A stretch of 64,000 bases of DNA from Lachnospiraceae bacterium JC7. Its GTDB lineage: Bacteria; Bacillota; Clostridia; Lachnospirales; Lachnospiraceae. The notes under the pieces were generated by a model, which saw nothing but the letters and a program-made list of their open reading frames with translations, was not told the origin of the DNA and ran no database searches. Position 1 is the stretch's first letter; each line of letters opens with the position of its first letter. The stretch lies in the NCBI GenBank assembly GCA_000513555.1, contig ALYD01000001.1, positions 206,223 through 270,222 of the forward strand, in the 5' to 3' direction. Positions 54,067-63,041 of this stretch are shown piece by piece. The position numbers and the translations under genes are program-made.

Positions 54067-57000
54067 TCAGGCCTTTGTGGCTTTTATCACTATCTTTCCT
54101 GTATAGGTTCCTGCCTTGATGTCTGTTTTCTTTCCGTCTACAGTCATCTCCAGCTTGTATCCTGAAGGAGCTGTGATGGAAGCATCGTCCTCAATAGTGA
54201 GGCTTCCCAGGTAGGAATCATGAGTTACGGTCCATACTGAATCTCCGGTGAATGTCGCGTTTATGCCATAGTTTCCTTCTGCGCCGTAGTAGTTACCGTT
54301 AAGGCTTGTGGTCTTTCCGGAAGCGTTTGTATAGCTGAGTCCGTCCACATCCCAGAGACCGTTTGAACCGTCTGCAAAGGAACCTGTAAAGTCGGAATTT
54401 TTGAATGTTACGGTAATGGCAGATGAACGGCTTCCATTCATGCCTTCAACAACTCTTTCGATATCACCTTCGTTCCAGATGATTCCTGATGCATCAGAAT
54501 CCTCAAAGGTTATGACAGGCGCTGAACCTGCTTCTGATGCGATAAGGTAGTTATAATCATCGCCGTTTGTGTTTTCAAACTTTGAATTTGTGAAAAGGAG
54601 GTTCTCTCCCGCTGCTTCAAATTCCATTACAGAGCTTACTGTTCCACCGAAGGCACTACCTGTTACAAGGAAAGGCACATCAGAGAAATCAGTGTCTCCT
54701 GTATATGCTCCTGCTGAGTAGTTGTAGTAAGTATTATCAAGAACAGAGCTTCTTAACCTGGTATCATCTGTATATGTCTCTTCGGCTATCTCGCTTAATG
54801 TCTCAAGAAGTTCTTTCTTTGCGGAATCCGATACATCATAATTCTCGCAAAGCTGTCCTATGGTCATGTCAGCATCACTCATCATAAAGTGCATGAGCTC
54901 TGTGCTTCCGCTTGCCTTTTCCCATGCTTCCATAGCAGCCTTTGCCTTTGCGCCTGTGATGTAGTTTGACATGTTCTTTGCAGCCCGGACGATGACATTA
55001 TCAAAGATGGAAGTAGAATCGGTGTTGATGCCTCCGCGGTTCTTGATACCCATGACACCTTCAAGGAGGGTGTTCTTCATTTTGTAGGTTCCGCCTGATG
55101 CTATAACAGCTGCAGCATCCGCCTTTGAAATGAAGCTGGAATCCTCTGCTGTTATGACACCGCCTCCAATAACGTAGGCACCGGCTGAACGGTTACCGTA
55201 TACAGTTGCGGAGAAGTTCTTTACATCAACTACACCGTTTCCGAAGTCATTTGCAAGAGCTGAGGCCTGTCCGACAGAATAGCTTCCGTCTATTCCAGTT
55301 GTGCCTGTAACATCCTCAAGGTAGGCGTATCCTCCGTAGACAACGTCTGCCACGTGGTTGTTCCATCCTTCGAGAGTGAAGTCGGCATTGTAAACATAAA
55401 CAGAAGCCGTATCTGATTTCGCGTCACTTTCTCCGGTTTTGGTTCCGGAGCCTCCTGCAATGACACCGTTCGCACCGTCTCCGTTTGCGTAAAAGCTACT
55501 CTTCTCACCGTCTGTGCTTCCCACAGTCACGGTACCGCCGTTTGTTGCATAAAGAAGTGCATTCATGCCCCACTCCATGGCGATCTCCACATTGTAGCTT
55601 GAAAGACCTGTGAGGTAAGACATTTTCGCCCAGTTCGCACTGGCAGTTGAAGTACCCTCCACATGATCCACAGTGATGCTTGCGTAGTCAGAAGCCCAGA
55701 TAAGTGAACGCTCCTCGTTAGCTTCGGCGAGGATCTTATCCCCATCCTTTGCTGTGTCTATGGTGAGGTCTTTCTCCTTCACATCCTCATCTTCACCGCT
55801 TGCCTTCACAACGCTGTCAGCAAAGCTCAAGTAGACAGGGTTCAGAGTATCTCTTGCTGTGAGACCGTTCAGGTTTTCATTGTTACTCTTTATAACTGTG
55901 GAATCATAGGAGTAGTTCACGCTGTAAGGTGAGTAGTAGATAATGTCTACGTCTCCGTCATTATCGCTGTCCTCATAGCTCATGTAACGGTAGTTTCCTG
56001 AGCCTGTTGCCGGGAATGCACCGGTAACGGGATCCTTTTCCACCTCTTCACCGGTCTTTATATCGTAAGCCTTGACATTCTCATCAAGAGTCACCTTGTC
56101 ACCGTTTATATAGTAGCCCTCCTCAAACTTAAGAACGGACTTAAGCTTTTTGTAGGACTCGTCTGACTCTATCTTTTCTTTGAGTTCCTCTGCATCTTCT
56201 TTGGACAGATACCAGAGAGTCTTTGTAAGGTCACTTTCTTTGACGGAATCCTTGAACTTGTCGCAGATTTCAACCTTCTCCTCCTCCGCAATATAAGCAT
56301 CTCCTGAGAAAGTAACAGTTGAGCCGGAAACCTCAACATCAGATTCTTCACCGCTGGCACTTACTGCTATGGCTGTGATATCGTCTGTTGAAATGCAGTA
56401 GGTCTTATCACTTGATACATTAAGATAAGTTCCGCCGGCTATGGCTGCTGCCTCTGAATTTTCAAGGGAAACTGTGATGAGCTCTGTGCCATCTGTCACC
56501 ACATCCTTACCACCTGCCTTAGTCTTCGAAGTGCTGTCAGGAAGATAAAGAACCGCGTTGCCGCTGGACTGGAAGGCCGCGTCATCAATGCTTACATCGG
56601 GGTTAGCAAAGGAAATGATGGTAGCAGTGTTAAGATCGTAGAATGCCCACTCGGAAACTGTTTCCACAGTGTCCGGAACGTAAACTGCCATGATCTCACT
56701 GTGATGACCGAAGGCCTGAGCAGAGATCTCTGTTACAGGAGCACCGCCGAGAACTGATGGGATGATGACAACCGAATCCTCCTTGCCGGAATAATAGGTG
56801 ATGGTGCTTGTGACTTTTTTGTTTTCACCCTCGCCTGTAGTGATGACATCAAAGGACCAGTTACCTTCAGTGACTGAAACCTTGGTACTTGTTTCCTGTG
56901 CTCCGGGCATTCCTCCTGGGCCACCCTGTCCCCCGGGACCGCCAGGCATGCCATCGGGAGCTTCACCCATGGGAGCGCCGTCAGGAACCTCCGGATTTTC

Positions 57001-57156
57001 ATTTTCACTGTTCTTATCCTCGGAATCCAGAGTATTCTCGCTTTCGGAAGCTGTTGTTGCCTCAGGTATGGTGGTGATTCCGCAGCCGGAAAGGCTTGAG
57101 GCACTGAGTGCCATTGCCATAACACATGTAAGTGCTTTGAAGTTTTTTCTCTTCAT
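54067..57156 (-). CDS. Surface lipoprotein with BspA-like LRR and beta-helix-like repeats
   Basis: 1029 residues. The signal peptide ends in SLSGC (lipid anchor Cys25). A Ser/Glu linker and a Gly/Pro/Met-rich segment (about 57-87) follow. Residues ~105-205 have a BspA-type LRR_5 pattern (VVIIPSVLGG, FGHHSEIMAVYVPDTVETV, AFYDLNTATI). The central and C-terminal parts (about 470-1000) are Gly/Asn/Ser-rich short strands (for example GGSGTKTGES, GGVITAEDSSFISKADAAAVIASGG, DVKNFSATVYGN) typical of right-handed beta-helices. Binding to a polysaccharide or host surface is inference; no catalytic motif is seen. Confidence 0.75.
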   Translation of the reverse strand: MKRKNFKALTCVMAMALSASSLSGCGITTIPEATTASESENTLDSEDKNSENENPEVPDGAPMGEAPDGMPGGPGGQGGPGGMPGAQETSTKVSVTEGNWSFDVITTGEGENKKVTSTITYYSGKEDSVVIIPSVLGGAPVTEISAQAFGHHSEIMAVYVPDTVETVSEWAFYDLNTATIISFANPDVSIDDAAFQSSGNAVLYLPDSTSKTKAGGKDVVTDGTELITVSLENSEAAAIAGGTYLNVSSDKTYCISTDDITAIAVSASGEESDVEVSGSTVTFSGDAYIAEEEKVEICDKFKDSVKESDLTKTLWYLSKEDAEELKEKIESDESYKKLKSVLKFEEGYYINGDKVTLDENVKAYDIKTGEEVEKDPVTGAFPATGSGNYRYMSYEDSDNDGDVDIIYYSPYSVNYSYDSTVIKSNNENLNGLTARDTLNPVYLSFADSVVKASGEDEDVKEKDLTIDTAKDGDKILAEANEERSLIWASDYASITVDHVEGTSTASANWAKMSYLTGLSSYNVEIAMEWGMNALLYATNGGTVTVGSTDGEKSSFYANGDGANGVIAGGSGTKTGESDAKSDTASVYVYNADFTLEGWNNHVADVVYGGYAYLEDVTGTTGIDGSYSVGQASALANDFGNGVVDVKNFSATVYGNRSAGAYVIGGGVITAEDSSFISKADAAAVIASGGTYKMKNTLLEGVMGIKNRGGINTDSTSIFDNVIVRAAKNMSNYITGAKAKAAMEAWEKASGSTELMHFMMSDADMTIGQLCENYDVSDSAKKELLETLSEIAEETYTDDTRLRSSVLDNTYYNYSAGAYTGDTDFSDVPFLVTGSAFGGTVSSVMEFEAAGENLLFTNSKFENTNGDDYNYLIASEAGSAPVITFEDSDASGIIWNEGDIERVVEGMNGSRSSAITVTFKNSDFTGSFADGSNGLWDVDGLSYTNASGKTTSLNGNYYGAEGNYGINATFTGDSVWTVTHDSYLGSLTIEDDASITAPSGYKLEMTVDGKKTDIKAGTYTGKIVIKATKA

Positions 57157-57271
57157 AGTCTTAAATCCTTTCAGGTCAAAAGATATTATTCAACCGATGG
57201 TTGTATCGGCTTTTTGGACTTGATTTCTGCATAATCTAGCATTCCAATCTGAAAGGGAGCTGAAAATGAAT

Positions 57272-58981
57272 TTAATAAACATTATTTAAATAATCAGTAA
57301 GGGTCTTTCTGTCGTAGAAATCGGAAATCTTTGCGATATAGATATCAGGATCCGCTCCACGGTCTATATCATAAAATGATCCGTTCTTAAACATGCTGAG
57401 ACGATTGTTGCTTGAGATATTGAATACATTTCCTCTGGCAGTTGAAAGGGACATGATACTGCAGGAACCTCCTCCTGAAGTTTGACCCAGATTAGTAACA
57501 AAAGGTGATGTTTTGAATACATTAGGAACAAGGTTACCGCAGGAGAAGCTGACAGGTGATGTAAGGCAATAGAGATTGAAGCCCTTTTCTGCAAGGGTAT
57601 CATTAATATCAAATTTACCGTCCCTGTTTGTATCGATCAGGTATTGATATGTTGTGGTGGCACCGGTCAACATATCCTTCGTATTGGTCTCACCTCTTCC
57701 AAGGTAGGCTGCTATGACATAAGCTGCCGCATCTGCATAACCGCCTTTGTTATTGGATAAATCCATCACCACATTTTCCACGGGGCTGTCCTCACGGAGT
57801 ATACGGTCACATGAATACTGTATAAGTCTTATAGTATCATAAAGCTCATCTTCCCTTGGCTCTGACAGATAATCGATATTATCATCAGGAAATGTGAAGC
57901 TATCAAATGTTATGTAGGCTGTATTTCCCACCTCTTCATAGGATGGTACTCCCTCCGGGAATGCCTTTTCACGCTCACTGCCGAAAACAGCAATAGACTT
58001 TTCAAACCTGTTCCGCCATGGGCCGTTATCGAGATATACTTCATTAAAAGCATTGAGATCAGTGGAATATGATGGGGACAGAAAGTTACTGTGGAGATCG
58101 TCAAAACCAAAATTGATCACTTCTGCCAATGCTTCGTCCGCTTTGACAGAGTCTGTACCCAAAAGCTTTTTCTTGAGACCCATCTCGAAAAAGTATTCAT
58201 CAAAGCTTTGTATATCATGAATCTCTTTGAGTCCATAGAAATTGTCCAGAGCAAAACACAGTTCATTATAAGAGTACTGTGCCAGATCTTCCGGTACAGT
58301 ACCGGCAGCCGAATAGTAGATCTCTCGAAGCTCATTATCCAGGTGGTTCTCGGCAATTATTACACATTCCCTGTTGAAGAGAGCGTAAAAGCCATAATGA
58401 GACAGGAACAGGTCGCTTACTGTCTGTAATGGTATGTACCTGCCATCTCCCGCTTTTATTAAATCAATATCATATGAGGCAAGATCAAAGCTTATGACCT
58501 TTCCATATCTCTCATTAATGTATTTCTGTTTAAATAAAGCTCCTGCATTGGTTTCATTGGGAGAAAATACATCTAAAAGTCCGCATCCATCCAAACGTAA
58601 GAAGGCATTGAAATCCATGAATTTGATGGTATCATTTATGAAATCAAAATCTGCATCGAAGGAAGTATCTTTTCTTGTTATCACTGTATGATCAGGATCA
58701 TCATATTTAAGTTCATAAAGAATTCCCGTATTGCTTTTATTTAAAAGATCAAGTGTCTCCTCCATACTGATGTATGGGATATTTCCGCCATGGTAGAAAT
58801 ACAGCTCAATCTCGCTTTTTTCATTTATATTTTTAAAATAAAGAGGGTAGGTTTCTTTTGTGATTTCAGGTGATGATGAAGTTGCAGTCTCTGTGGCATT
58901 TGGCGGTATATCTGTATTACAGCCTGCCATAAGGGACGTAACAAGTAAAAGTGACAGTGTGATGGATAAATGTCTTCTCAT
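57272..58981 (-). CDS. S41-family (C-terminal processing-type) peptidase, lipoprotein
   Basis: 569 residues from the ATG at 58981, behind AGGAGG; the frame continues upstream without a ribosome site. A lipoprotein signal peptide ends in SLMAGC. A large N-terminal domain is followed by the S41 core: VMDLSNNKGGYADAAAYV, then a calcium-loop-like insertion (DTNRDGKFDIND), then SPVSFSCGNLVPN with the probable nucleophile Ser and GQTSGGGSCSI. No PDZ domain is evident. Its surface location beside another lipoprotein suggests protein turnover or maturation at the envelope. Confidence 0.85.
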   Translation of the reverse strand: MRRHLSITLSLLLVTSLMAGCNTDIPPNATETATSSSPEITKETYPLYFKNINEKSEIELYFYHGGNIPYISMEETLDLLNKSNTGILYELKYDDPDHTVITRKDTSFDADFDFINDTIKFMDFNAFLRLDGCGLLDVFSPNETNAGALFKQKYINERYGKVISFDLASYDIDLIKAGDGRYIPLQTVSDLFLSHYGFYALFNRECVIIAENHLDNELREIYYSAAGTVPEDLAQYSYNELCFALDNFYGLKEIHDIQSFDEYFFEMGLKKKLLGTDSVKADEALAEVINFGFDDLHSNFLSPSYSTDLNAFNEVYLDNGPWRNRFEKSIAVFGSEREKAFPEGVPSYEEVGNTAYITFDSFTFPDDNIDYLSEPREDELYDTIRLIQYSCDRILREDSPVENVVMDLSNNKGGYADAAAYVIAAYLGRGETNTKDMLTGATTTYQYLIDTNRDGKFDINDTLAEKGFNLYCLTSPVSFSCGNLVPNVFKTSPFVTNLGQTSGGGSCSIMSLSTARGNVFNISSNNRLSMFKNGSFYDIDRGADPDIYIAKISDFYDRKTLTDYLNNVY

Positions 58982-59194
58982 AATAACCTCCTGACTAACT
59001 CCAAAATCAGCTAAGTGTTGGTTATTACACTTCCCCATAAATGCAATAGCCTTAGCTTTATGAATGCTATAAAGGAAAAAGAGTTCATAATCCCCATATC
59101 TTATAATATCGTGAAAAAAGACCCTGGTTATAAGATTCAAGCAGGAGAAATAACATGATAGTTATGTGGGAAGATAATTGATTTATGAAAAATG
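58982..59194. other. Leader region of the S41 peptidase gene
   Basis: About 213 AT-rich bases between the asnA terminator and the S41 start. The minus strand has a TATAAG/TATTAT block near 59100 that could hold a -10, but no paired -35, repeat or RNA motif is convincing. Confidence 0.4.
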
Positions 59195-59236
59195 AAAAAA
59201 CCTCCGGAATATCTGTAAAGATATCCCGAAGGCTTT
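59195..59236 (-). terminator. Terminator of asnA
   Basis: On the minus strand GCCTTCGGGATATCT pairs with AGATATTCCGGAGGT (wobbles), a 4-nt loop, then six T residues. Confidence 0.88.
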
Positions 59237-59304
59237 TATAATGTATAGCTTTCCGAACGAAAACAAGAAAAGTACATTCGGAAATTCAATATTCTATATT
59301 TTAA

Positions 59305-60312
59305 TTACAGTAAGATGATGTCGTGCTTTGCACACTCGTCGATCATATCCTGTGGCCAGATGCTTGCCTGAACCTCACCGATATGTGCACGGTCAAGAAG
59401 GAGCATGCAGAGACGTGACTGTCCGATACCACCGCCGATGGTGTATGGAAGATCCTTGTTAAGAAGCATCTTATGATATGGAAGCTCTGCTCTCTCTTCG
59501 CAGCCTGACTTCTTGAGCTGCTCTGCGAGAGAATCCTCATCAACACGGATACCCATGGAGCTTACCTCGAGGGCACAGTTAAGTGTTGGATACCAGAAAA
59601 GGATATCACCGTTAAGCTGCCAGTCATCGTAGTCCGGTGCTCTACCGTCATGTGGCTCGCCGTTTGAAAGCTTGTCACCGATCCTGCTGATGAATACGCA
59701 ACCGTGCTCCTTGGCAATGGCGTTCTCACGCTCCTTAGGAGTCTTGTCCGGATACATCTTGAGAAGCTCTTCGGAATCAATAAAGTATATATCATCAGGA
59801 AGCTTGTTTACAGCATGAGGGTACTTGTACCATACCTCGTGCTCCATATGCTTGATGATACGGAAGATCATGCGAACTGTGCCCTCAAGGGTGTTCATAT
59901 TTCGGTCCTCTTTGTTGATGACCATTTCCCAGTCCCACTGATCAACGTAGCAGCTGTGAAGATTATCCAGCTCCTCGTCACGACGGATAGCGTTCATGTT
60001 TGTGTAAAGACCCTCGCCCGGCTTGAAACCGTAACGCTTAAGAGCCATACGCTTCCACTTTGCAAGTGAATGAACTACCTCGACTGTCTCACCCGGCCAC
60101 CATGGTACATCAAAACTTACCGGACGCTCATATCCATTGAGATTATCATTGAGACCACTGCTCTTCGGTACGAAAAGTGGTGCGGAAATACGGCTTAAAT
60201 TCATCTCTCGGCCGAATTCCTTCTGGAATGTATCGCGAATATACTTGATGGCTTCCTGTGTTTCACGGACAGAAAGTCTTGGATCATAGTCCTTTGGAAA
60301 AATAAGTCCCAT
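59305..60312 (-). CDS. asnA: Aspartate--ammonia ligase (asparagine synthetase A)
   Basis: 335 residues, the normal size of the class II-synthetase-like AsnA. Motifs include [26 protein letters not shown], the [15 protein letters not shown] stretch, DQWDWEMVI and [23 protein letters not shown] (split for length). It makes asparagine from aspartate, ammonia and ATP. Single-gene unit with its own promoter and terminator. Confidence 0.97.
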   Translation of the reverse strand: MGLIFPKDYDPRLSVRETQEAIKYIRDTFQKEFGREMNLSRISAPLFVPKSSGLNDNLNGYERPVSFDVPWWPGETVEVVHSLAKWKRMALKRYGFKPGEGLYTNMNAIRRDEELDNLHSCYVDQWDWEMVINKEDRNMNTLEGTVRMIFRIIKHMEHEVWYKYPHAVNKLPDDIYFIDSEELLKMYPDKTPKERENAIAKEHGCVFISRIGDKLSNGEPHDGRAPDYDDWQLNGDILFWYPTLNCALEVSSMGIRVDEDSLAEQLKKSGCEERAELPYHKMLLNKDLPYTIGGGIGQSRLCMLLLDRAHIGEVQASIWPQDMIDECAKHDIILL

Positions 60313-60352
60313 AGTATGCCTCCTGTAAATATTTAAATTTTTTCAAGCTTTA

Positions 60353-60381
60353 ATGATATCAATATAGAAACTGCATAGCAA
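60353..60381 (-). promoter_or_regulatory. Sigma-A promoter of asnA
   Basis: On the minus strand TTGCTA (60376-60381), 17 bp, TATCAT (60353-60358), about 40 nt before the start codon. Confidence 0.7.
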
Positions 60382-60456
60382 GAATTTTTTGAAGAATCTT
60401 GAGCTTCCCGGCAGAATCAAACACCTTATGGGAATCCCGGAAAGATTCTATCTTCA

Positions 60457-61806
60457 TCACTGATCCTTCATGTCCCGTTCTATCCATTTCATGATGACAT
60501 CCACTACGTAATTCTGCTCACTTTTTGATAGCTCCCGGTGCTCCGGTATATGGTGCCATTTCTTCAGACATCCTCTGCAGCAGCAGGCTGTGGCGTGCTG
60601 GGCTATGAAGACCGGATGTCCCTTCGTGGGAGTCTGCTTTCCGTCATTGGCAGGTTCAGCAGGTGCCAGCCTTTGTGATATAAAATCAGAAGCATGCTTT
60701 CTGATGGTATCCTCACCATGAGATGTGAAGTAGTCTCTCTCAAGCTTGTGAAGATGGAAACCTGAACGGAATTTGCTCCGTGACAGGTGTGAGAACAGCT
60801 CGTCCATATCCTGCACTTTGAAGTTTCGGGACAATGCTTCTGCATCCTCGTTGATCTCTCCGCATTCAGAAAGCATCTCTTTTTCAATTCCCAAGAGTCT
60901 TTTTTCTGTATATTCCGAAGGATCCTTTTCTACAGTTACTTCATAGTTGATGCCCGGTATAGACAGAGTCTCTTCACCTGAGTCATCAGACAGAAACTCA
61001 TTTTCATCCTCATCTTCTATCTCGATATCATAGTTTATGTGTGGGATCCTTAATTCTGTACCGGATAATTCGTCAACAGAGGAATGGTCTTCTGCTGTTT
61101 CCGAATGAACGGATGACTCTGTGTTTTCCTCAGCTGCATCATTAAGGAAAGGATTCTGTGAAGAGAATTCAGCATCTTTTTCCGGTTCTGATTCTTCAAG
61201 AAATGGATTGAAAGAATCTGAGGAATTCATGGAACGGAAACCTAATGCTCTTAGATCATCAGAAGCAGTTTCTCTGTAAGAGGTTCCCATGGACTTTGAA
61301 TTCCGGACAGATTTGTTTGCAGAATCGTGATCAACGATACCGGAAGAACGAAATCTCATCTGACGAGGATCGTCTGAAGCTGTATCTGCGCCCGGAACCG
61401 GAGGATTCATGGCTCTTGACAGAGGGAAATAATTCATTTCCGCTTTTCTGGCCTGTGACTCCTGAAACTTTTTATCTATGTGGAAGTCACGGCCTCTCAT
61501 CCTGAAGTTTGCGCCGGTACCTGTGAAATAAAACGGAATATCCAGTGCGATGCACTGTCGGCGAAGATCCTGGATCCATGAAAAATCAAGAACGGAGCCG
61601 GAGTCTTCACTGTCACCGCAGCAGCTCAGATATGCGATTTTTTCGCTTTTTATATCAGGAGCCAGATCTATCTTTTCACGGATAGGATCTGCAAGAAGGG
61701 CAACAGAATGAGATTCTTCTGTATCAGAGATCATATGAAGCTGATGGTCGGCTTCCTCCTGAGTGCTGAACTTTAATGTTTTTGAAGCCTGTAATCGGAT
61801 TTCCAT
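60457..61806 (-). CDS. Fusion of a DUF5131-like segment and a DUF4186 domain joined by an acidic disordered linker
   Basis: 449 residues, ATG behind GGAGG. Residues ~1-120 look like the C-terminal part of DUF5131 (Gp37/Gp68) proteins: LADPIREKIDL, FSWIQDLRRQCIALDIPFYF and RDFHIDKKFQ. Residues ~125-315 are low-complexity, rich in Ser, Glu, Asp and Asn with repeated FNPFLEE/QNPFLND and IPHINYDIE/IPGINYEVT motifs. Residues ~325-449 match DUF4186: FSHLSRSKFRSGFHLHKLERDYF, HASDFISQRLAPA and QHATACCCRGCLKKWHHIP with a Cys-rich motif and WIERDMK. The function is unknown; RNA or metal binding via the Cys motif is a guess. Confidence 0.75.
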   Translation of the reverse strand: MEIRLQASKTLKFSTQEEADHQLHMISDTEESHSVALLADPIREKIDLAPDIKSEKIAYLSCCGDSEDSGSVLDFSWIQDLRRQCIALDIPFYFTGTGANFRMRGRDFHIDKKFQESQARKAEMNYFPLSRAMNPPVPGADTASDDPRQMRFRSSGIVDHDSANKSVRNSKSMGTSYRETASDDLRALGFRSMNSSDSFNPFLEESEPEKDAEFSSQNPFLNDAAEENTESSVHSETAEDHSSVDELSGTELRIPHINYDIEIEDEDENEFLSDDSGEETLSIPGINYEVTVEKDPSEYTEKRLLGIEKEMLSECGEINEDAEALSRNFKVQDMDELFSHLSRSKFRSGFHLHKLERDYFTSHGEDTIRKHASDFISQRLAPAEPANDGKQTPTKGHPVFIAQHATACCCRGCLKKWHHIPEHRELSKSEQNYVVDVIMKWIERDMKDQ

Positions 61807-61837
61807 CGGATATCCTCCGTCAAAATTTTTTGTAAAC

Positions 61838-61862
61838 GGCCATTTTCATAGTAAAAATGGCC
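61838..61862. repeat. Hairpin upstream of the DUF5131-DUF4186 gene
   Basis: GGCCATTTT pairs with AAAATGGCC around a 7-nt loop, 32 nt before the start codon at 61806. No T-run follows. Confidence 0.5.
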
Positions 61863-61904
61863 TATAAAAATGATGCCAAATCAATGCATAGAACAAAAGC
61901 ATCA

Positions 61905-61939
61905 ATCAAAAGAATTAATCAAAAGTATTAATCAAAAGC
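61905..61939. repeat. Three 13-bp direct repeats after the pseudouridine synthase gene
   Basis: AATCAAAAG occurs three times at 13-bp spacing (with AATT or TATT between), straddling the stop codon at 61928. It may be a protein-binding array or slippage product. Confidence 0.55.
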
Positions 61940-62575
61940 AGCAAATAGATTCCATGGGGCTTCATCTTCCGGCGAAGCTTCGAAGGATACTGCGGACCTT
62001 GCCGCAGAATCATAAAAACCCAGACTGTTGCAGAAAAGACAAAGGCTCTTTGTCTTGATTCTGGAACCGTATTTTCCGTCTCCTAAAAGCGGCATCTTTC
62101 TTGATGCGAACTGACAGCGTATCTGGTGGAAACGTCCGGTGTGGAGTTTTACTTCAATGAGAGAAATCAAAGAATCCTCGTACTCGATGGTCTCCAGAAC
62201 TCTGTAGGAAAGGTCAGCTTCTTTTACGCCCTTTCGCATACGCTTAACAGGAAATGCCTTCTGCTTCATTTTATCCTTATAAAGGAGGTCATGAAAGTTT
62301 CCCTCTACAGATTCCGGTATACCGGCAACAACCGCAAGATAGGTTTTCTCCACAGTCTCATCCTGTATCTGTTTTGTGAGATCTGCCGCAGCAGCCCTGT
62401 TCTTTCCGTATACCAAAAGTCCTGAGGCTGTTTTATCCAGTCTGTGTACACAGAAATAGTCAGAAGTATCTTTTCCAGACTGAGCGGCGAGGAGCCCGGG
62501 AACATCCTTTTCTGAATCCTCCCCTGGCGCCTTGCAGATCACTATATAGTTTTCTGTTTCATTTATTATTTTCAT
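61928..62575 (-). CDS. RluA-family RNA pseudouridine synthase
   Basis: 215 residues, shorter than RluD because the S4 domain is absent. The catalytic motif VHRLDKTASGLLVYGK carries the Asp nucleophile. LTKQIQDETVEKTYLAVV, LIEVKLHTGRFHQIRCQFA and PLLGDGKYG complete the core. The target is probably a rRNA or tRNA position, as in RluA/RluC, and cannot be fixed from sequence. The ribosome site is weak. Confidence 0.92.
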   Translation of the reverse strand: MKIINETENYIVICKAPGEDSEKDVPGLLAAQSGKDTSDYFCVHRLDKTASGLLVYGKNRAAAADLTKQIQDETVEKTYLAVVAGIPESVEGNFHDLLYKDKMKQKAFPVKRMRKGVKEADLSYRVLETIEYEDSLISLIEVKLHTGRFHQIRCQFASRKMPLLGDGKYGSRIKTKSLCLFCNSLGFYDSAARSAVSFEASPEDEAPWNLFAAFD

Positions 62576-62692
62576 ATGGCTGTTAGTTTATTTGATACTT
62601 TCATCAAATGTATTTTGATTATTCATATTGTACCATTACTGATGTATATGACTGAGTCTGATTATTTTGTCTCTGTCATATGATGAAATAAA

Positions 62693-62959
62693 TCAATGAT
62701 TGGAAGTATCAGTTGGATTTTCAACCTCTTCGATGCTGGTCTCGCATTTCTGAACAGTTTCTTCCTGAGAGCATCCCTTTGCGCCCTTGAGCTTGGAGTC
62801 ATTACAGTAATGTGACATACGGCAGGATGAGCATCTTGAGCGGATGATAGTCTCCTGCTCTTCCGGAGTCAGCTTGTCCATGCGCACTCCGTTCTTGAAG
62901 ATGAAAACAGTACCTGCTGCTAAAAATATTAAAATGCAAATAGCTATTGGTAAATTCAT
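62693..62959 (-). CDS. Small Cys-rich membrane-anchored protein
   Basis: 88 residues, ATG behind AGGAG. An N-terminal hydrophobic helix (about 3-22) is followed by a soluble part with the Cys pattern C-x2-C-x5-C-x10-C-x8-C within residues ~43-72 (CSSCRMSHYC first three), then an acidic tail. The cysteines could bind Zn or an Fe-S cluster. Family not recognised. Confidence 0.7.
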   Translation of the reverse strand: MNLPIAICILIFLAAGTVFIFKNGVRMDKLTPEEQETIIRSRCSSCRMSHYCNDSKLKGAKGCSQEETVQKCETSIEEVENPTDTSNH

Positions 62960-63041
62960 AGGTTTAAAACTCCTTCATATATATCTGGAAAACTTCCGTA
63001 AGGAAGTTTTTGTTATGTGAACTGATTTGGCGTGATTCAGT

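Noticed and set aside
60457..61806. DUF5131/Gp37-like segment taken as a prophage remnant
   Set aside because: No other phage gene, integrase or attachment site lies nearby; the gene has a good ribosome site and typical host context.
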